Positions 12,125 to 23,900 of a stretch of 64,000 nt of DNA are shown here, piece by piece. The translations under genes and the position numbers were made by a program. This stretch comes from Homalodisca vitripennis (taxonomy: Eukaryota > Arthropoda > Insecta > Hemiptera > Cicadellidae), in contig NC_060207.1 in assembly GCF_021130785.1 (NCBI RefSeq), positions 9,255,501 to 9,319,500 of the forward strand. The letters are read 5' to 3'. Every line of letters begins with the position of its first letter. Within the stretch, counting starts at the first letter, position 1. The notes under the pieces were generated by a model. The model saw only the letters and a list, made by a program, of their open reading frames with translations. It ran no database searches and had not been told where the DNA came from.

Positions 12125-13318
12125 TAAACAAATAATACTAGGATCACTCAAGCACTTAAGTTCAAATTTGACAACATATAGCTTTACATTTAGCCTAGGA
12201 AAAGTACATGAAAATTATATTATAAATTATAGGGACTTATGAACTTTGACAGAGTGTTTGTGAAAGAGCAACCAATTACAAGTTATGACCATTTTTCAGT
12301 TATTCAATCATGAACATGGATTAAAACCCACAGGTAATTGCACAACTAAATCTATATTTTTACACAAAAATGTCTTGATAAACACTTAAATGAGGTTACT
12401 TTAGGCCGTTTAGCACGTGTATTGGAGAATGAATCCTATAAAAAATTCTGGAGCACTGCAGCAGTGAGGCGATTTCACGGTTCATCCCCACCCCACGGCT
12501 AGATAAAGGCATATAAAAGTTTTCAATGTATCTCTAAGGGGAAATCATACAAAATGGAGTCACAAAGCGACAATGCCTAGGAAGTCATTCGTTCTGTATC
12601 TCTGATGATTGATTTTGATGTCTATTATGTTTGTAAGAACACTCAAGCATGGCAGTATAAAATAAATATGGGAGGCCATCTTCAACACTTGTTCAATCAT
12701 ACTATGTATGTATGTGTATGTATAAATAAAACTATCACAATTTTTAAATTATGAATACAGGTATATAAGAACATATATAGTAATAAGACATTTCCTCTTT
12801 GAAAACGCTTGAAAGAATATTGTGTTCTATAAACTGACGCTATTTTTTTTTTTTTTTTTTTTTATTTACCAACAATTTTTTGTATATCAAAACATTTATA
12901 AATTGTAAATCGTACAAATCGCACATACTAAAAACATAGAGGTCACTCGTAACACGTCTTAGGCCCCTATATATGCAGAAAAGTGTTTAAAATTATTAAA
13001 ATATCAGCAAGATTTGATTTTTTATAATTTAACTAATTACCTTTTTTAACACTCTAATTTTACTAAAACTTCCAGACAAAAAAATCTATTGCACTATTCA
13101 GCAGAGATATTGACAAAAATGTACTTCCATTTAGGTTTTTGGCTCTCAAACCGTTTTATGAGCCATAGCGCTAGATAGCTCATAAAAGTAAGATTTTGCC
13201 CGGATGTAGGACATTCGTACTTTACTTCTTGGGTACTAGATCTAGATAATTTGCCTTAACTGGACTGACGCGGGAGGCTGAAACGAGTAAATGGTTTGTC
13301 AGAGCGTCCTACTCTGCT
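12125..13318. other. gene-free stretch
   Basis: AT-rich DNA with a T-rich homopolymer at about 12844-12863. No gene or clear element between the Helitron-like pair and the hAT element. Confidence 0.5.
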
Positions 13319-13326
13319 ATCATACC

Positions 13327-13952
13327 CAGGCCCGTGCGCATGGGGGGGGTTTTTGGGGGTTCAAACCCCCCCCCTTGAAGATTGGGATATATCATATTAT
13401 TTCCATATATCAGTTTAATTGTGCTCTATTGCGCCGTCAGTTTACGCGCATGCGCGCGCAAATATTTCCAATCGTTTGATTGCGCGCGCTTTCCGCCTGA
13501 TTTGTGTTATATACTGTTTAAAAATTGGAGCTCCGACGCGCTACACAATTGGTACCAAAAACCGGGACCTAAAACGGAGCGCGCATGCGCGGACCAGAGC
13601 GATAGAGCGACGGAGCGTGCAGCGCTCAGTCCTCCTGCAGCCACGAATAGGTGTGAATAGGTGCGTTGTTGCGAGCGATAACGGGCGGCCGGCCCTAAGT
13701 TTTTGTCGTCGCTGTTGTCGTTGTCAAGTCGCCGTTAACGACAAGCTTTGTTTTGTGTACTGAGTGGCGCAGACTGAACTAATTACACCAGAAAGCTGCA
13801 GTGTTTGTTTTCAAAGACGCACGTTACGACGTTAACATATCGTTCTACTGGAACAAAATGGACATTCGAAAGTTTCTTCTTAAGTTTTTTCTTTTTTATT
13901 TCATAAAATAAGTATAGAACCCCCCCTAAATAAAATTCTGCGCACGGCCCTA
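13327..13952 (+). mobile_element. complete non-autonomous hAT element, 626 bp, with 8-bp TSD
   Basis: The terminal inverted repeats are CAGGCCCGTGCGCA at 13327 and TGCGCACGGCCCTA ending at 13952. They pair with about two mismatches at the outer edge. The element is flanked by an exact 8-bp duplication, ATCATACC, at 13319-13326 and 13953-13960, diagnostic of the hAT superfamily. Just inside the left end is a run of eight G, then a hairpin with a run of C. Just inside the right end is a C run. The body is much GC-richer than the flanks, with many CpGs. It holds only the first codons of a transposase-like frame, so it appears to be an internally deleted derivative that would need a transposase from elsewhere. 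Confidence 0.93.
13858..13911 (+). pseudogene. truncated start of an hAT transposase frame
   Basis: Near the right end of the hAT element an ATG opens a 17-codon frame beginning MDIRKF, then a lysine- and phenylalanine-rich run to a TAA at 13909. An N-terminus of the type M-D-I-(R)-x-F-F is familiar from the zinc-finger/ZMYM-like branch of hAT transposases. I infer that the parent element's 5' untranslated region and first codons were kept and the rest of the gene was lost by internal deletion that joined it to the right end. The match is only six residues, so this depends largely on position inside a proven hAT element. Confidence 0.5.
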
Positions 13953-13960
13953 ATCATACC

Positions 13961-15890
13961 TGTCGGTACTGTGATAGGTAAAATCTGAATTTGTATGTAC
14001 TCTTACAGAGATTGAGATACCTCCAATGATTGTTTTCCCCCTCCTAAAATCCACTGTTACTTGATCCCGTTCTTGTTTCAATTGAAGAGTTTAAGTTCGA
14101 AATTGCCTAACAACGAATCGGCCCAAATGTACATCGTTCAACAGAGTATACAGTTGTGGTACACTCCAGGTAGGTTTGAACTCAGGAAAAATTGCGTTCA
14201 ATGGCTAAGAAAGACGTGATTTCTTCACATGAATTCCTCATTGCCTTAAGTTTTAAATAAATATCTTTTTGAGATAATTCATGGCTTTTTCTTGATGCAG
14301 TTTGGAATTTCCGAAATACGATACGGCTCAATATAATGAAGGCCTTGTCCTGGAAAAAGACATTTCTCCTCTGCCTTGCTCTCCGATGACTTGAATCCTC
14401 CCAGTCTCGCCTTCTCTCCTCTGGAATCCTTCATTGACAGGTGTCTCTCTGTATATTTCATAGTCACCTGAATAGATGCTCACATGATATAAGATAAGGC
14501 TACTGGTAGTCTTCACCAGTATTACGAGATGAGTGGGTTATTGGTTGTTTTGTGAATGAATTGTGAGAGATGGACTTAGCTTGTTATGTAAGATTATTTA
14601 AGTAGCCTTTATATTTAAAAAAAGTAACTCTGTGAAAGAAAGGAGAGGGAACATGCATTGATTTCATTTAAAACATGAATAACTCCGAGGCTAAGGCACG
14701 TTGGCCTACGACTTATTGTGCCAAGCGAACACGATTCCTAGAAGTTGGTTTCTTCCACGAGTTGAAGAATTATAACTCTCGGTTGGGTTGGTCGGATACC
14801 TCCAGAGAATGAACTTACAACAGTATTCTTCCCTTAGATGCTAGTGCTACACAGCCTAGTTCAGCAGTTTCAGTTTCTTGGATGCAAAGACGGATTAAAG
14901 TATACATCTTTACAGAACCCTATTTTTGTCAAATGACTCCTGTAGATGCCAGGTCCTGTGAGGAAAGTAATTACCAATCTCAGGTAGCCTCTGACATAGC
15001 CACACACATACCTAGCAAGCGCAGCTTTGAGGATCCCGAGAATTGTGTTACAAAGTTTACGGCCAGATTGACACTGCCTCCTACGACTGTGTTCATCATG
15101 AGCCTATCTCTTTAATACGCTTCCAGCATTGGAACAGCTAATCCCGCAGACTGTCTCAGAAATTACAAATGTGGCTCCATTTTATCCAAGAAGTCAGTTT
15201 CTCATTGCATTTGATACCTCTATCCATAGGTGCATATGCATAAATGTTTTTGGAAAACATCTCTTGATAAAAACAATTAATCCACTGAATGATGTGAATG
15301 CCACGATAGTGTACATTAATGGGAAAACTAACCAATCGTTGAGGTTGTCTTAATATCTTTAAGTATATAATGACGCTCCCAACTGTTTCATAAAGACGCT
15401 GACAACTTACATGATCATTTGAAACCGAAATTTGGTTTTTTTTAAGTTGTTGACTAAAATATATAAATATCCTCTTTCTAAAATATGAGGTGCTTATGAA
15501 AACCACCATTGGCAGGAAAGTTGACTAGTCATCGCTAAACTTAATTTTAATACAACTCTGTTGATTCATCAAATGATTAAAATATCCCGAATATTTTCTA
15601 AATTGAAGACTTAAAAGTATTAAACTTCACCTACTAAACATTTTTTTCTCCAGACCAATTTTTATTTTTAATTATTTTAAATACGAGTCGTGAAGGCTGA
15701 AAAAAATAACTTAACTAATTAATGTTCAGTACTCATTCACTGTCTACCATATGAACAATACTTTTAAACTGGAAATCGCGACAGTATGTTACTGCTACCA
15801 CTTATATTTACATACTGGACAGTGGTTTCTAAACCCAAGGCGGAAAGTTGAGATTACAAGAGGAAGAGGCAAGGGAGGATGTGGCGCTAT
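13961..15890. other. gene-free stretch with several short open frames
   Basis: Frames of 60-117 codons occur at 14279-14516 (-), 14882-15115 (+), 15129-15353 (+) and 15156-15509 (-). None shows a recognisable domain, and those at 15.1-15.5 kb overlap on opposite strands. The region at 14.7-15.1 kb is somewhat GC-richer than background. I cannot show that any of it is coding. Confidence 0.4.
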
Positions 15891-15894
15891 CAGG

Positions 15895-15960
15895 AAATGT
15901 GACAGAGTGACGTCATCAGTCACGTGACACCCCGCCTCGACCAATAGCAGACTGCGCTGA
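15895..15960. promoter_or_regulatory. compact CRE / E-box / GC / CCAAT motif cluster
   Basis: Within ~40 bp lie a perfect CRE palindrome TGACGTCA (15908-15915), the 10-bp palindrome GTCACGTGAC (15919-15928), a CCCCGCC box and a CCAAT box (15941-15945). GTCACGTGAC is an E-box of the kind bound by Mitf/TFE/USF bHLH-zip factors and matches the CLEAR consensus. CCAAT plus CRE plus E-box is typical of TATA-less promoters and of enhancers. The surroundings are GC-richer than background. No exon is recognisable nearby, so direction and target are unknown. Confidence 0.4.
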
Positions 15961-16239
15961 TAACTGTTGCTCTCTGATTTATGGCACACCAGATCAACCT
16001 GTGTTTGCGCTGATGTTACACCACTGTAAACGTTAAATTATAGCTCCTGAGCTGTCTTTCTTCCCTAGATTACATATAAAATCTTGCTACTTCTTTTGTC
16101 TTTCATAGCGTAAGCCAAACAAATTACTTGCTCTAAAATATGTCTTTGTTATATCTTAAGTAACTGTAAAGTTACCACTTTAGTTTAAAATATACTACGA
16201 CAAGAGTTCGAAAATAATCAGTTATTAAATAATATTTCA

Positions 16240-16560
16240 ATTATGGAACCAGTTCAGCAAATAAAATTATACTTTAAAATGGATTCCGAACCATTGAATC
16301 ATTAACTAGTCTTCATTTATGGGACTAGTAAAGCTATAAGAATTATATTTTTATTTGGATTTCGAACCACACAGTTGTGAATAAGGATTACTCGACCAGT
16401 AAAGCTGTGAGAATAGTATTTTGTCGTGGGTTGCAAACCACACAGTTATTAGTTTCAGTTATAAAACCAGTAAAGCTAAGATTATTATATGTTAACGTGG
16501 GCTATGTTTTACTCTTATGTTCACTAGTATTTCGTTTACGGAACCAATAAGAGAATTAAG
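16240..16560 (+). repeat. degenerate ~73-bp tandem repeat, 4-5 units
   Basis: ACCAGTAAAGCT-type anchors recur at 16248, 16324, 16395, 16466 and (weakly) 16542, spaced 76, 71, 71 and 76 bp. Between them recurs a pattern like GGATT.CGAACCACACAGTT. The units are well diverged. Confidence 0.7.
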
Positions 16561-17202
16561 TTTCAATGTTTCAATGTCCTAACCATTCAGGTATAGACCA
16601 ATACTGAAATCTCGGGCTCGCCGAAGCTCAATAGTGACCCTAGATAGCGCCCACTTATCATACCATACGGTGCGAAATTGCAGCATCTGAATAATATTTA
16701 GTGCATAAAGTGCTGGATGATCGAATAAATAAATCACATTCGTTAATAAAATAGAAGTAATTCGTAGTTTTTACTGATTAATACTGTAATAAATTACTGG
16801 TCAAAAGTTTTGTTTCTAACGAAAAATTAAAATAAGTTTACATAACATTGTCAGACTAAAATAGCTTCAAAACACCCTATTGGGTGTTATATCATTTGGG
16901 GAGATGTCATTGGGGAGATGATATCATCTGCACTCATTAGATGCATAAGTGGAAACGTACCCTGTCTGTTTCCTAGACTCTTGGTATTATATAACATACA
17001 ACTAACAATATTCAGTTTTTCGACTTATGTAAGTATCTCAAGAAAAGCCGTTGTGGTCTGTTTTGTTGATCTGAGGAAAAGTCTTTGAAATATCCTATAA
17101 ACTTGGATGCAAGGGAAATATATTGGTGTATTTATTGGTAAGCTTAAAATTTAGTTATTCATCACTTTGTTTCAATTTACTGTACGAATATCATATAGTA
17201 CT

Positions 17203-18059
17203 CGTCTAAAACCCCCTCTCTGTGCCAAGCAAAAGAAACTGTGAACGGTGACAGAGTTATGTGCCAAAACCTACTTAAACGTATAAAAAAACAAAACGAT
17301 TGGGCTGAACACAGGTTGGGATAACAAATCCAATAAGTTCCTCTAAAATAGATTCTGTATTCGAAGATTGTTTAAAATTTTTAATTGCATTACTATTAAT
17401 TGATTAAAATTATCATCCTTATTATGCCGAATTACGGCATTTGATTACCAGTGGTGGTGGAACCAGTTTTCAGTCAGTATATATTTTATGGTATTCACGG
17501 TTATTCACTTCACTTTAATTTCTATTCACGTGCCGTTACTAAATGGTATATTTTTATTTTATTAATATAAAATAATTAGTAATTTTTATTTATTTTTGAG
17601 TAGTGTGTCTCAGAAGATAGTACTAAACCCCCTCTCTACGCCAAGGAAAAGAAACTGTGAACGTTGACAGAATTAAACATGCAAAAAAAAACTATTGGGC
17701 TAACATAGGGTGGGATAACAAATCCAATAAGTTCATCTAAAAGAGATTTTGTAATCGAAGGTTGTATACAATTTGTAATTGCATTACCATTGTCATTAAA
17801 ATTATTAACCTTATTATGTCAAAGGGAATAAAATATTCGAATTAAAGCTTGTGATGTGGTAGTGGAATCAGTTTTCAGTCAGTATATTTTATCGTATCAA
17901 CAATTATTCACTCCAATTTAATTTCTATTCACGTGCCGTACATAAAAATGGTACCTTTTGAATTTATTAATATCAAATAATGAGTTAAACAACGAAAATG
18001 ATGTTATAGTAAGGAATTAGCTATCCAATTTGCAGTAGTGAGTCTCTGAAGAGAGTACT
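17203..18059 (+). repeat. tandem duplication of a ~420-435-bp unit
   Basis: Unit 1 (17203-17624) and unit 2 (17625-18059) align end to end. Both start near AACCCCCTCTCT, then share AAAGAAACTGTGAACG, GGGATAACAAATCCAATAAG, CAGTTTTCAGTCAGTATAT and TTCTATTCACGTGCCGT, and end with GTCTC.GAAGA.AGTACT. AGTACT also precedes unit 1. Small indels and many substitutions make this an old duplication. No coding is seen in either unit. Confidence 0.9.
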
Positions 18060-18360
18060 TAGTGGTATAGAACTATTTTGGAAACTATATTGACGGTTCG
18101 GTACTGCAAGACGCAAAGTTAAGGTGGGGAAGGCGACGGTCAATCATCCTTAGACCGGGCTGGGCAAGAACGCGGGTCTATCAGAGCCGGGCGATCGTCT
18201 TACAAGCCATCCTTCAATGTCAACAAGGGTCTGGTCACCGATAAGTGACACTCGAGAAATCCAACAGCGTTTGCTTTGTGGCGCTCGAGGCGAATGCTCC
18301 GTAAATATTACTTTGTGATTAGTGTGCCGACGCAGACTAACTGAGACTTAGTGCGGATTT
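18060..18360. other. GC-rich unassigned stretch
   Basis: Noticeably GC-richer than the surroundings, with many CpGs (for example AACGCGGGTCTATCAGAGCC and GAGCCGGGCGATCGTC). It directly follows the tandem duplication. No good open frame, RNA fold or element end was recognised. It could be an unrecognised transposon or a regulatory region. Confidence 0.35.
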
Positions 18361-18722
18361 GCAAACTATTCCACTTTTAAATGTCGTTTGGTTTCATATC
18401 GACCATCGCAAAGTTTTTAACTTAAAATATTTTCCTTTCCACACAAACGCAATATCGACTGCTAACAATACAACAGTTTACACAATATTGATGTATTGTA
18501 AAATGCTTATAAGGATATCGATTATTATTCATGATAGCGGCAGACATCGTCTAGACGATATACGTCATCTGACAACAAACAGGATATATCGTATAATGGC
18601 AATAGCGTGCCAAAACATCTTATTACACTATTCACAAGCAAAAGTGTATATAAGGAAGGAGTTCAAGCCTACACTCGCCTAAATTTTCGAAGATGAATAT
18701 TAAAATTGCACCCAATAGATTA

Positions 18723-19040
18723 TTGGCTGAGCGTTAGTGAAGCCTGCCTCTAGTGCGACTGGAAAATGGCGTATTTCTTTTCGTTTCAATTTGTCAGTCA
18801 GCACGATATCTCGAGAACAAAGTTGCGTATGCAATTTAAATTATACATAAGGTTTCATTTCTATATAGACAACTCTGAGTTCAATGATGGAGCATCTCAC
18901 TCATAAGATTTCACTGAGCTCAGCGAATATGTTTACGTTGATCTTATTTGTAACCATGATGACAGAGAGAAAGTCTCCGAATAAATCAATTAAGTACAAT
19001 CATATAAGATATTAACATGTGACACAGTTAGTAAAGAAAA
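18723..19040 (+). repeat. dispersed family E, near-complete copy
   Basis: Begins TTGGCTGAGCGTTAGTGAAG and continues through GCACGATATCTCGAGAACAA, TTTCATTTCTATATAGACAA, GAGTTCAATGATGG, TTGTAACCATGATGACAGAG and ends near AACATGTGACACA. The same order of blocks is found in at least six other places here. The family carries no frame. The GGCTGAGCGTTAGCGAA motif occurs near its start and again mid-element in several copies. I cannot assign it to a named superfamily. Confidence 0.8.
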
Positions 19041-19166
19041 ATCTGGTGATACCATGTAGCAAGGTAACTTGAGAAAGATTTTATCTACAGACGTAAAGTT
19101 TGTGCAAACTTTACTTTTACCTAGACAAGAATGAGGTATATGAAGGTGCTTGTCTATCCACGTGAG

Positions 19167-19330
19167 TTGGCTGAGCGTAATTAGAGCATACCACTCAGAA
19201 GGATAGTAAAATTTCTCTTTTATGTGTTGCGAGGATGTAAAACTTTATTCATGTATGATTGTATGTCTGTCTCTCCACAGGACAACTAAAGAGTGACATT
19301 ATTTATAGAAATTTTGCATGCAACCTCATT
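19167..19330 (+). repeat. dispersed family E, partial copy
   Basis: Starts TTGGCTGAGCG and includes a GTATGTCTGTCTCTCC.CA stretch. It is truncated and diverged compared with the copy just upstream. Confidence 0.5.
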
Positions 19331-19372
19331 GTATAGTACCAGCTAATACTAACGTGAATTCCAAGTGTTCAG

Positions 19373-19618
19373 TTGAAAACGTCTATTTTGAAAATGCATA
19401 CTCCAGAATTTGTGTTCGAGCACAGACATACAGTTATTTTCAAAGACAGCCCTATAATATGTGTTCTTGAAAGAAACAATGTTCTTGAGATGGAACACCT
19501 GGTACCCTACTTTGATGAAGGGGAATTCCATACCATTCAAATTCTCTTGTTAGTCAGACCTCCGGAGGAGTATCTATATACGTACATATTGAATCAGTGC
19601 AATATCTTACATAGTTGA
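19373..19618 (+). other. open frame of 81 codons, possible exon or TE remnant
   Basis: The frame starts MKTSILKMHTPEFVFEHRHT and has a mixed, protein-like composition, including a charged middle (LERNNVLEMEHLVPYFDEGE) and a hydrophobic stretch before PPEE. No domain is recognised. An opposite-strand frame (19349-19540) covers much of the same bases, which weakens the case. There is no clear splice signal at either side. Unidentified; probably chance or the relic of an unknown element. Confidence 0.15.
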
Positions 19619-19858
19619 ATCAAATCCAAATTTAATACGCCTTTAAATTGTTAAAAACCATTCACTTGTTAGTATTTTACTTATATTTTTCGTTACTGCG
19701 ATTGAAGATCGTACAGTTTGTAAAACAAGATACTAACTCACTAAACGAGCAAAATGTTGAGGTTACCACAGCTATTTGTGTGTTAGATAAGACGTTATCA
19801 GTGACTTTGTCAACCCAACACCTGAGTGGGTTTCGTCCTCAAATATGTACAGAAGCTA

Positions 19859-20089
19859 TTACACCGCCTTAGCTGTGTCGTCGGCTTCCAACACGAGTGT
19901 TGAGGTGGGTCTGTTGGCAGCCAGCAACAGCAATGTTGTGTCACACTGCCAGGTATTCCCTGACCGTTTAATGCCCAACGTGGGCAACAGGCAACGGTCT
20001 GACACATAAACCTGCATGCCACGGTCTCTGGTGCCCACTTTCCCTACTACTCTCGATTCCTTCGGGCCGTTTAGTTTTAATTTGCCCAA
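19859..20089 (-). other. GC-richer open frame of 76 codons, possible exon or TE remnant
   Basis: On the minus strand the frame runs MGKLKLNGPKESRVVGKVGT at the start, then DRGMQVYVSDRCLLPTLGIK, then LLLLAANRPTSTLVLEADDT. It is near 50% GC in an AT-rich setting, with a composition more like real protein than most frames here. A second minus-strand frame (19810-20022) overlaps it. No family is recognised. A weak possible donor (GCG|GTGTAA) lies at the 3' side. It may be an exon, an old retroelement fragment or chance. Confidence 0.2.
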
Positions 20090-20549
20090 TCAGTGAGGAC
20101 ATTATGGTGCTACATCGACCACAAAACTACCTCCACTTTCTTAAACTTTTCAGGGGAAACGTTTTATGCTCATCGGGGGTATGTTAATAGAATATAATGG
20201 ATAGTAGGTTCAGCCCTTTAATTGGCAATTGACAGTTTTTAAATTTCAAGGTACACACATAATTTGATCATGTAAATTTGAATAGTTAAAAAAATAACCC
20301 AAAAAGCCATTAAACCTATTGAATAAGGAATCTAATTTTGTTTAATCTGGTTGAAAAATTGTCATAGTTGTATTAAAAAAATGTGCAATGTTGTTAATTT
20401 TAACTTTTACTTATTCACCTTTACAGAAAACAAAAATTTATTCAACTTTAAGCGTCTTCCAAGCTTAGATATTTACAGAGATGGTTTGAATTTATTGGTA
20501 AATTGATAGAACGAATTGTGCACTGCATTCTATGAAATGAGATGAAAAC

Positions 20550-20640
20550 TTTCTTTATTATAGAGGTGAAGTTAGCACTCAAAGTCCTCTCTTCCACTTA
20601 ACCTCGTATGAGAAGTGGACTTAATGTGCCTTAAACGACT
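20550..20640 (-). repeat. possible LINE 3'-end remnant
   Basis: The minus strand reads GAGGTTAAGTGGAAGAGAGG, ACTTTGAGTGCTAACTTCAC and CTCTATAATAAAGAAAG, a pattern of the kind found at the 3' end of some insect non-LTR elements, including a poly(A)-signal-like AATAAAG. No coding part of the element is left here. Confidence 0.35.
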
Positions 20641-23600
20641 TTAAGGCACGGGTCCCAAATCCAAACGTAACAGCGTCTGCTTACATATGGAGGATTGAAA
20701 TTATTACATTCCAATCAATTCCTCTTTTAGCTAAGTCCAAAACATGACATAAAACAGCCTAAATTAGTTCTTATAAGCTAATTTAATGGGATTCGTTCCA
20801 CTCTAACCAGTACAATGGAACTGTAACTCGAACAGCTACATTTATTCTCTGGTATCTCAATAAATCCTGTTATCTTGTAAAAATTTTACTTTAGGTAGTT
20901 TCTAACATCTTTCACGTAATGAAAGTGAATTTTTTTCTTTAATTAATAAGCACAATTTTCGATGCAGCATTTATATTGCTCTTAGAATCAATAATTTATC
21001 TTCATTCTTATAAATGGACATTTATAATATTTCTAGTTTTCTACATAATAAATCTATGTTTCAAATTAAAAATGTTAAAGTGACAAACTTTTGCAACATA
21101 ACTTTTTTATTTTACTGTATGTATATTACCAGTCCAAAAATAAAATCAATTGCGGGGTTCCAGTAGCATTATTAGTTAAGTTAAATTCCTATTATGTATA
21201 TACTAATACAACTAATTGGCCTGTAGAACCCAATTTTTAAGTGAATATCGTCGATTAGAGCTACTTTAATTAATAAAATTATATTAACAGTTCCCTCCCA
21301 ACCAGGATCATTGTAACTTGCACCTACAGAGAGTTCCATCTGGAAGTCAAAATCCTTATTTTATAAGTGTTCATAACTTAGTGAAATTACAATTAAAAAT
21401 CTTACTCTCATTCAAACTATCAAAAACACATGTTCTATTATCGACGTTCCATAAACCCTTGTTTATTATATATCGCTAGTTAAGATCTCCCATTTTACGC
21501 AAGGTTGTAGGAAAAGGGGTTGATAAACTTATCATATGATAAAAATTGAACAATTATTTAAACAAAGCGTCATGAAATGTTTTATTTATGATTCTGGATT
21601 AATAATAAACAAATCAGTGATTTAAAAATTTTATTTGGTGTATATTTGGTGTATATTTGGTGTCATTTAACTAATGTGCCATTTTCTTCCAAAGACATTT
21701 AACGAAACAAATATATTTTCGTAATATTGAAACTTATCGTCTCCCCAAATAACAGTCATTTAATTCATCTGATTGCCATTTCTTCCAGCCCATCAGTTAA
21801 TATTTTAATCATCACATCGTAGTTTTTAGCTAGTTACACGCGTTTTGCCTTGTAGTATTTGTAGATTAAAGACTATCAAAACTCAATCTGGATTCTAACA
21901 TGTGTTCACATAATATCTGGGATTTTTCCAGATAAGAAAGTTTGTTAGTTTAACGGCTACAGTGATATTATTAAGTAACAAATTGAACCGTATTAGCTGC
22001 CGAGATAATAGAGTGAGTCGGCGGCGAGTCGCCACGACTATAAGCGACTCTACAAGCCACACAAGCCGCAACTGTGACAAGGGTAGACCGGTCTGCGGCT
22101 GCAGTGTTTGTACATTCTCACCCTAGGTGGTCAAAGGGTTCACTTTGGGATCCTCTTGGACTGGCACTCTCCAGTTGAATTTAACAATTAGTCCTCAGTT
22201 TAAAGTTAGCTACACAAAGTCCAGATAAAACTAGCAAATCATCGCATTACAATTGGTTTTACTTCAACTTTTAAATTGGTCAATAACATGCATCCCTAAA
22301 GAATAAGCAGCATTAACACAAATGGTAGTAAAAAAGTTACAAGATAATTATTTCGTGCGCGGAGTTTAAGTAGTAAAAAACTTTGTAAAACTATTACTGA
22401 ATGAAAATAAACTGAAAAGTTCCTGTGTGTTTTATCTCAAGTATCTCTCAACTTATCGTCTTCTTGCTTGTTGTCTATTGAAAAACTCATAACTCTAAAA
22501 CTGTTTACGACTCAGGAGTTCTGGCGGTCATCTTTATTTCAACCCCATAAGAACAATATTAAACCTCGTACACTTTTATGACATCATTGACGCCATAAAA
22601 CAACATGTAATTAATACGCATCCCGAACGCCTTCTGGGTTTTTGAAATTTGTTTGGATGGTCAGTATGGATGTATTTCAACTGAAATGTTCAAAAATTAT
22701 AAACTTTACAAGAAAACCAAAAAGAATAGTTCTACTACTAAAAATAAGTAGTCCTCATTGTTCTGATAGAGTAAAACTCGACCCCGTTTCTCTACAGGTC
22801 CCTCTTAAGTTACAATGTTACAATATTGCATGAATAATGTTGTTACTGCTTAAAATTGGCGGTGCAAAAGCAACACATTTTTGTTTCGCCAACTACTTCT
22901 CACACAAACGTAACAAACTTGGTAATAATAAGTTTTTTTTTTATCAGACAGTGATATTATAGTATTATGAAAAATTTCAACACTATATGAATTAAATCTA
23001 TTTACAATTATGAGTTTCTCGTGGAAATCACAGACAGTTATACAATATGTTGATGTTAGCAGGAGAGTTCTTTGTTAATTTGTTTTTTTTTTTTTTTGTC
23101 ATCTTTCATCGTCTTCCTAATTGTTTTCCCGATTTGTTCAAAACTTCGTGGTTAGATTAAATTAAAAGAGACTGTAACGCTGTGTACTCGATACCTACTA
23201 AACGAAATGTTGCAACTAAAATCTAAAAAGAAAGGATTAGATTCATCGTACATTGAATAAAACCGTTACATGTAGAAATACAGCATTGTTTCTTACAGCA
23301 TGATGGAAACGTAAGAATGCAAAAAAAATGTGATACAACACTAATTTTAACATTCAAACCTTAAATTAAATGCCCTGCTGCCATAATTCCATAGGGGAGA
23401 GAAAATAAGACTTGATTTTCATACTTTGATGAGTTTGAGCTGAATCCAAAGAGGATATTTCAAGCAGTTTAACTTGAGTTATCTCGGAACTATCAGTTCT
23501 ACTGCAGCTAATTATGCTGGCTAAGGCAATGTTTTCTCTAGCTACTTGTACGGCATCGAATAAAACATGTTCTTTATGAAATTTGGTTGCACAACCGCAT

Positions 23601-23814
23601 TCAGAGGCAAAGCATCAAGATTATATAAGGGTATCATGAGGGCTAGTAAAAATATTGATCTTAACCTGTACATGAATTAGAAAAGAACAAATTTAACTAA
23701 CATTGTATCACTATGTTCAACTAAACTTCCATAACTTATTCTTCTTCAACATCCTTGTTGCTATTGTTGAATTTTTAATTGGGAGAAATGGGTTGAGCGC
23801 TACACAATGATTTG
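20641..23814. other. AT-rich gene-free stretch
   Basis: Minor structures: ATTTGGTGTAT three times at 21633-21663, a GC-richer patch at 21990-22170 holding the palindrome AGACCGGTCT, and a T run near 23083-23098. Frames of 61-63 codons at 21.9 and 22.6 kb show no recognisable protein. Confidence 0.5.
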
Positions 23815-23900
23815 TGCTCTGCTAAACACAATGCGCATTGTACCTTCTCCTGAGTAGTCGCCATTGAACTGACTACGAGCATTGCAATGCTCCTGCACAA
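23815..23900. other. cluster of perfect palindromes
   Basis: Two perfect palindromes, ACAATGCGCATTGT (23828-23841) and GAGCATTGCAATGCTC (23877-23892), lie within 65 bp. They are flanked by similar sequences (ACACAATGATTTGTGC and GCACAATGATTCTGCAC). This could be a multi-site protein target or a piece of an inverted-repeat element. Confidence 0.6.

Noticed and set aside
13419..13763. 114-codon frame inside the hAT element
   Set aside because: Arginine- and cysteine-rich frame caused by high GC. It overlaps other frames and has no transposase similarity.
15129..15509. Overlapping opposite-strand frames of 74 and 117 codons
   Set aside because: Neither has a recognisable domain, and overlap on opposite strands points to chance openness.
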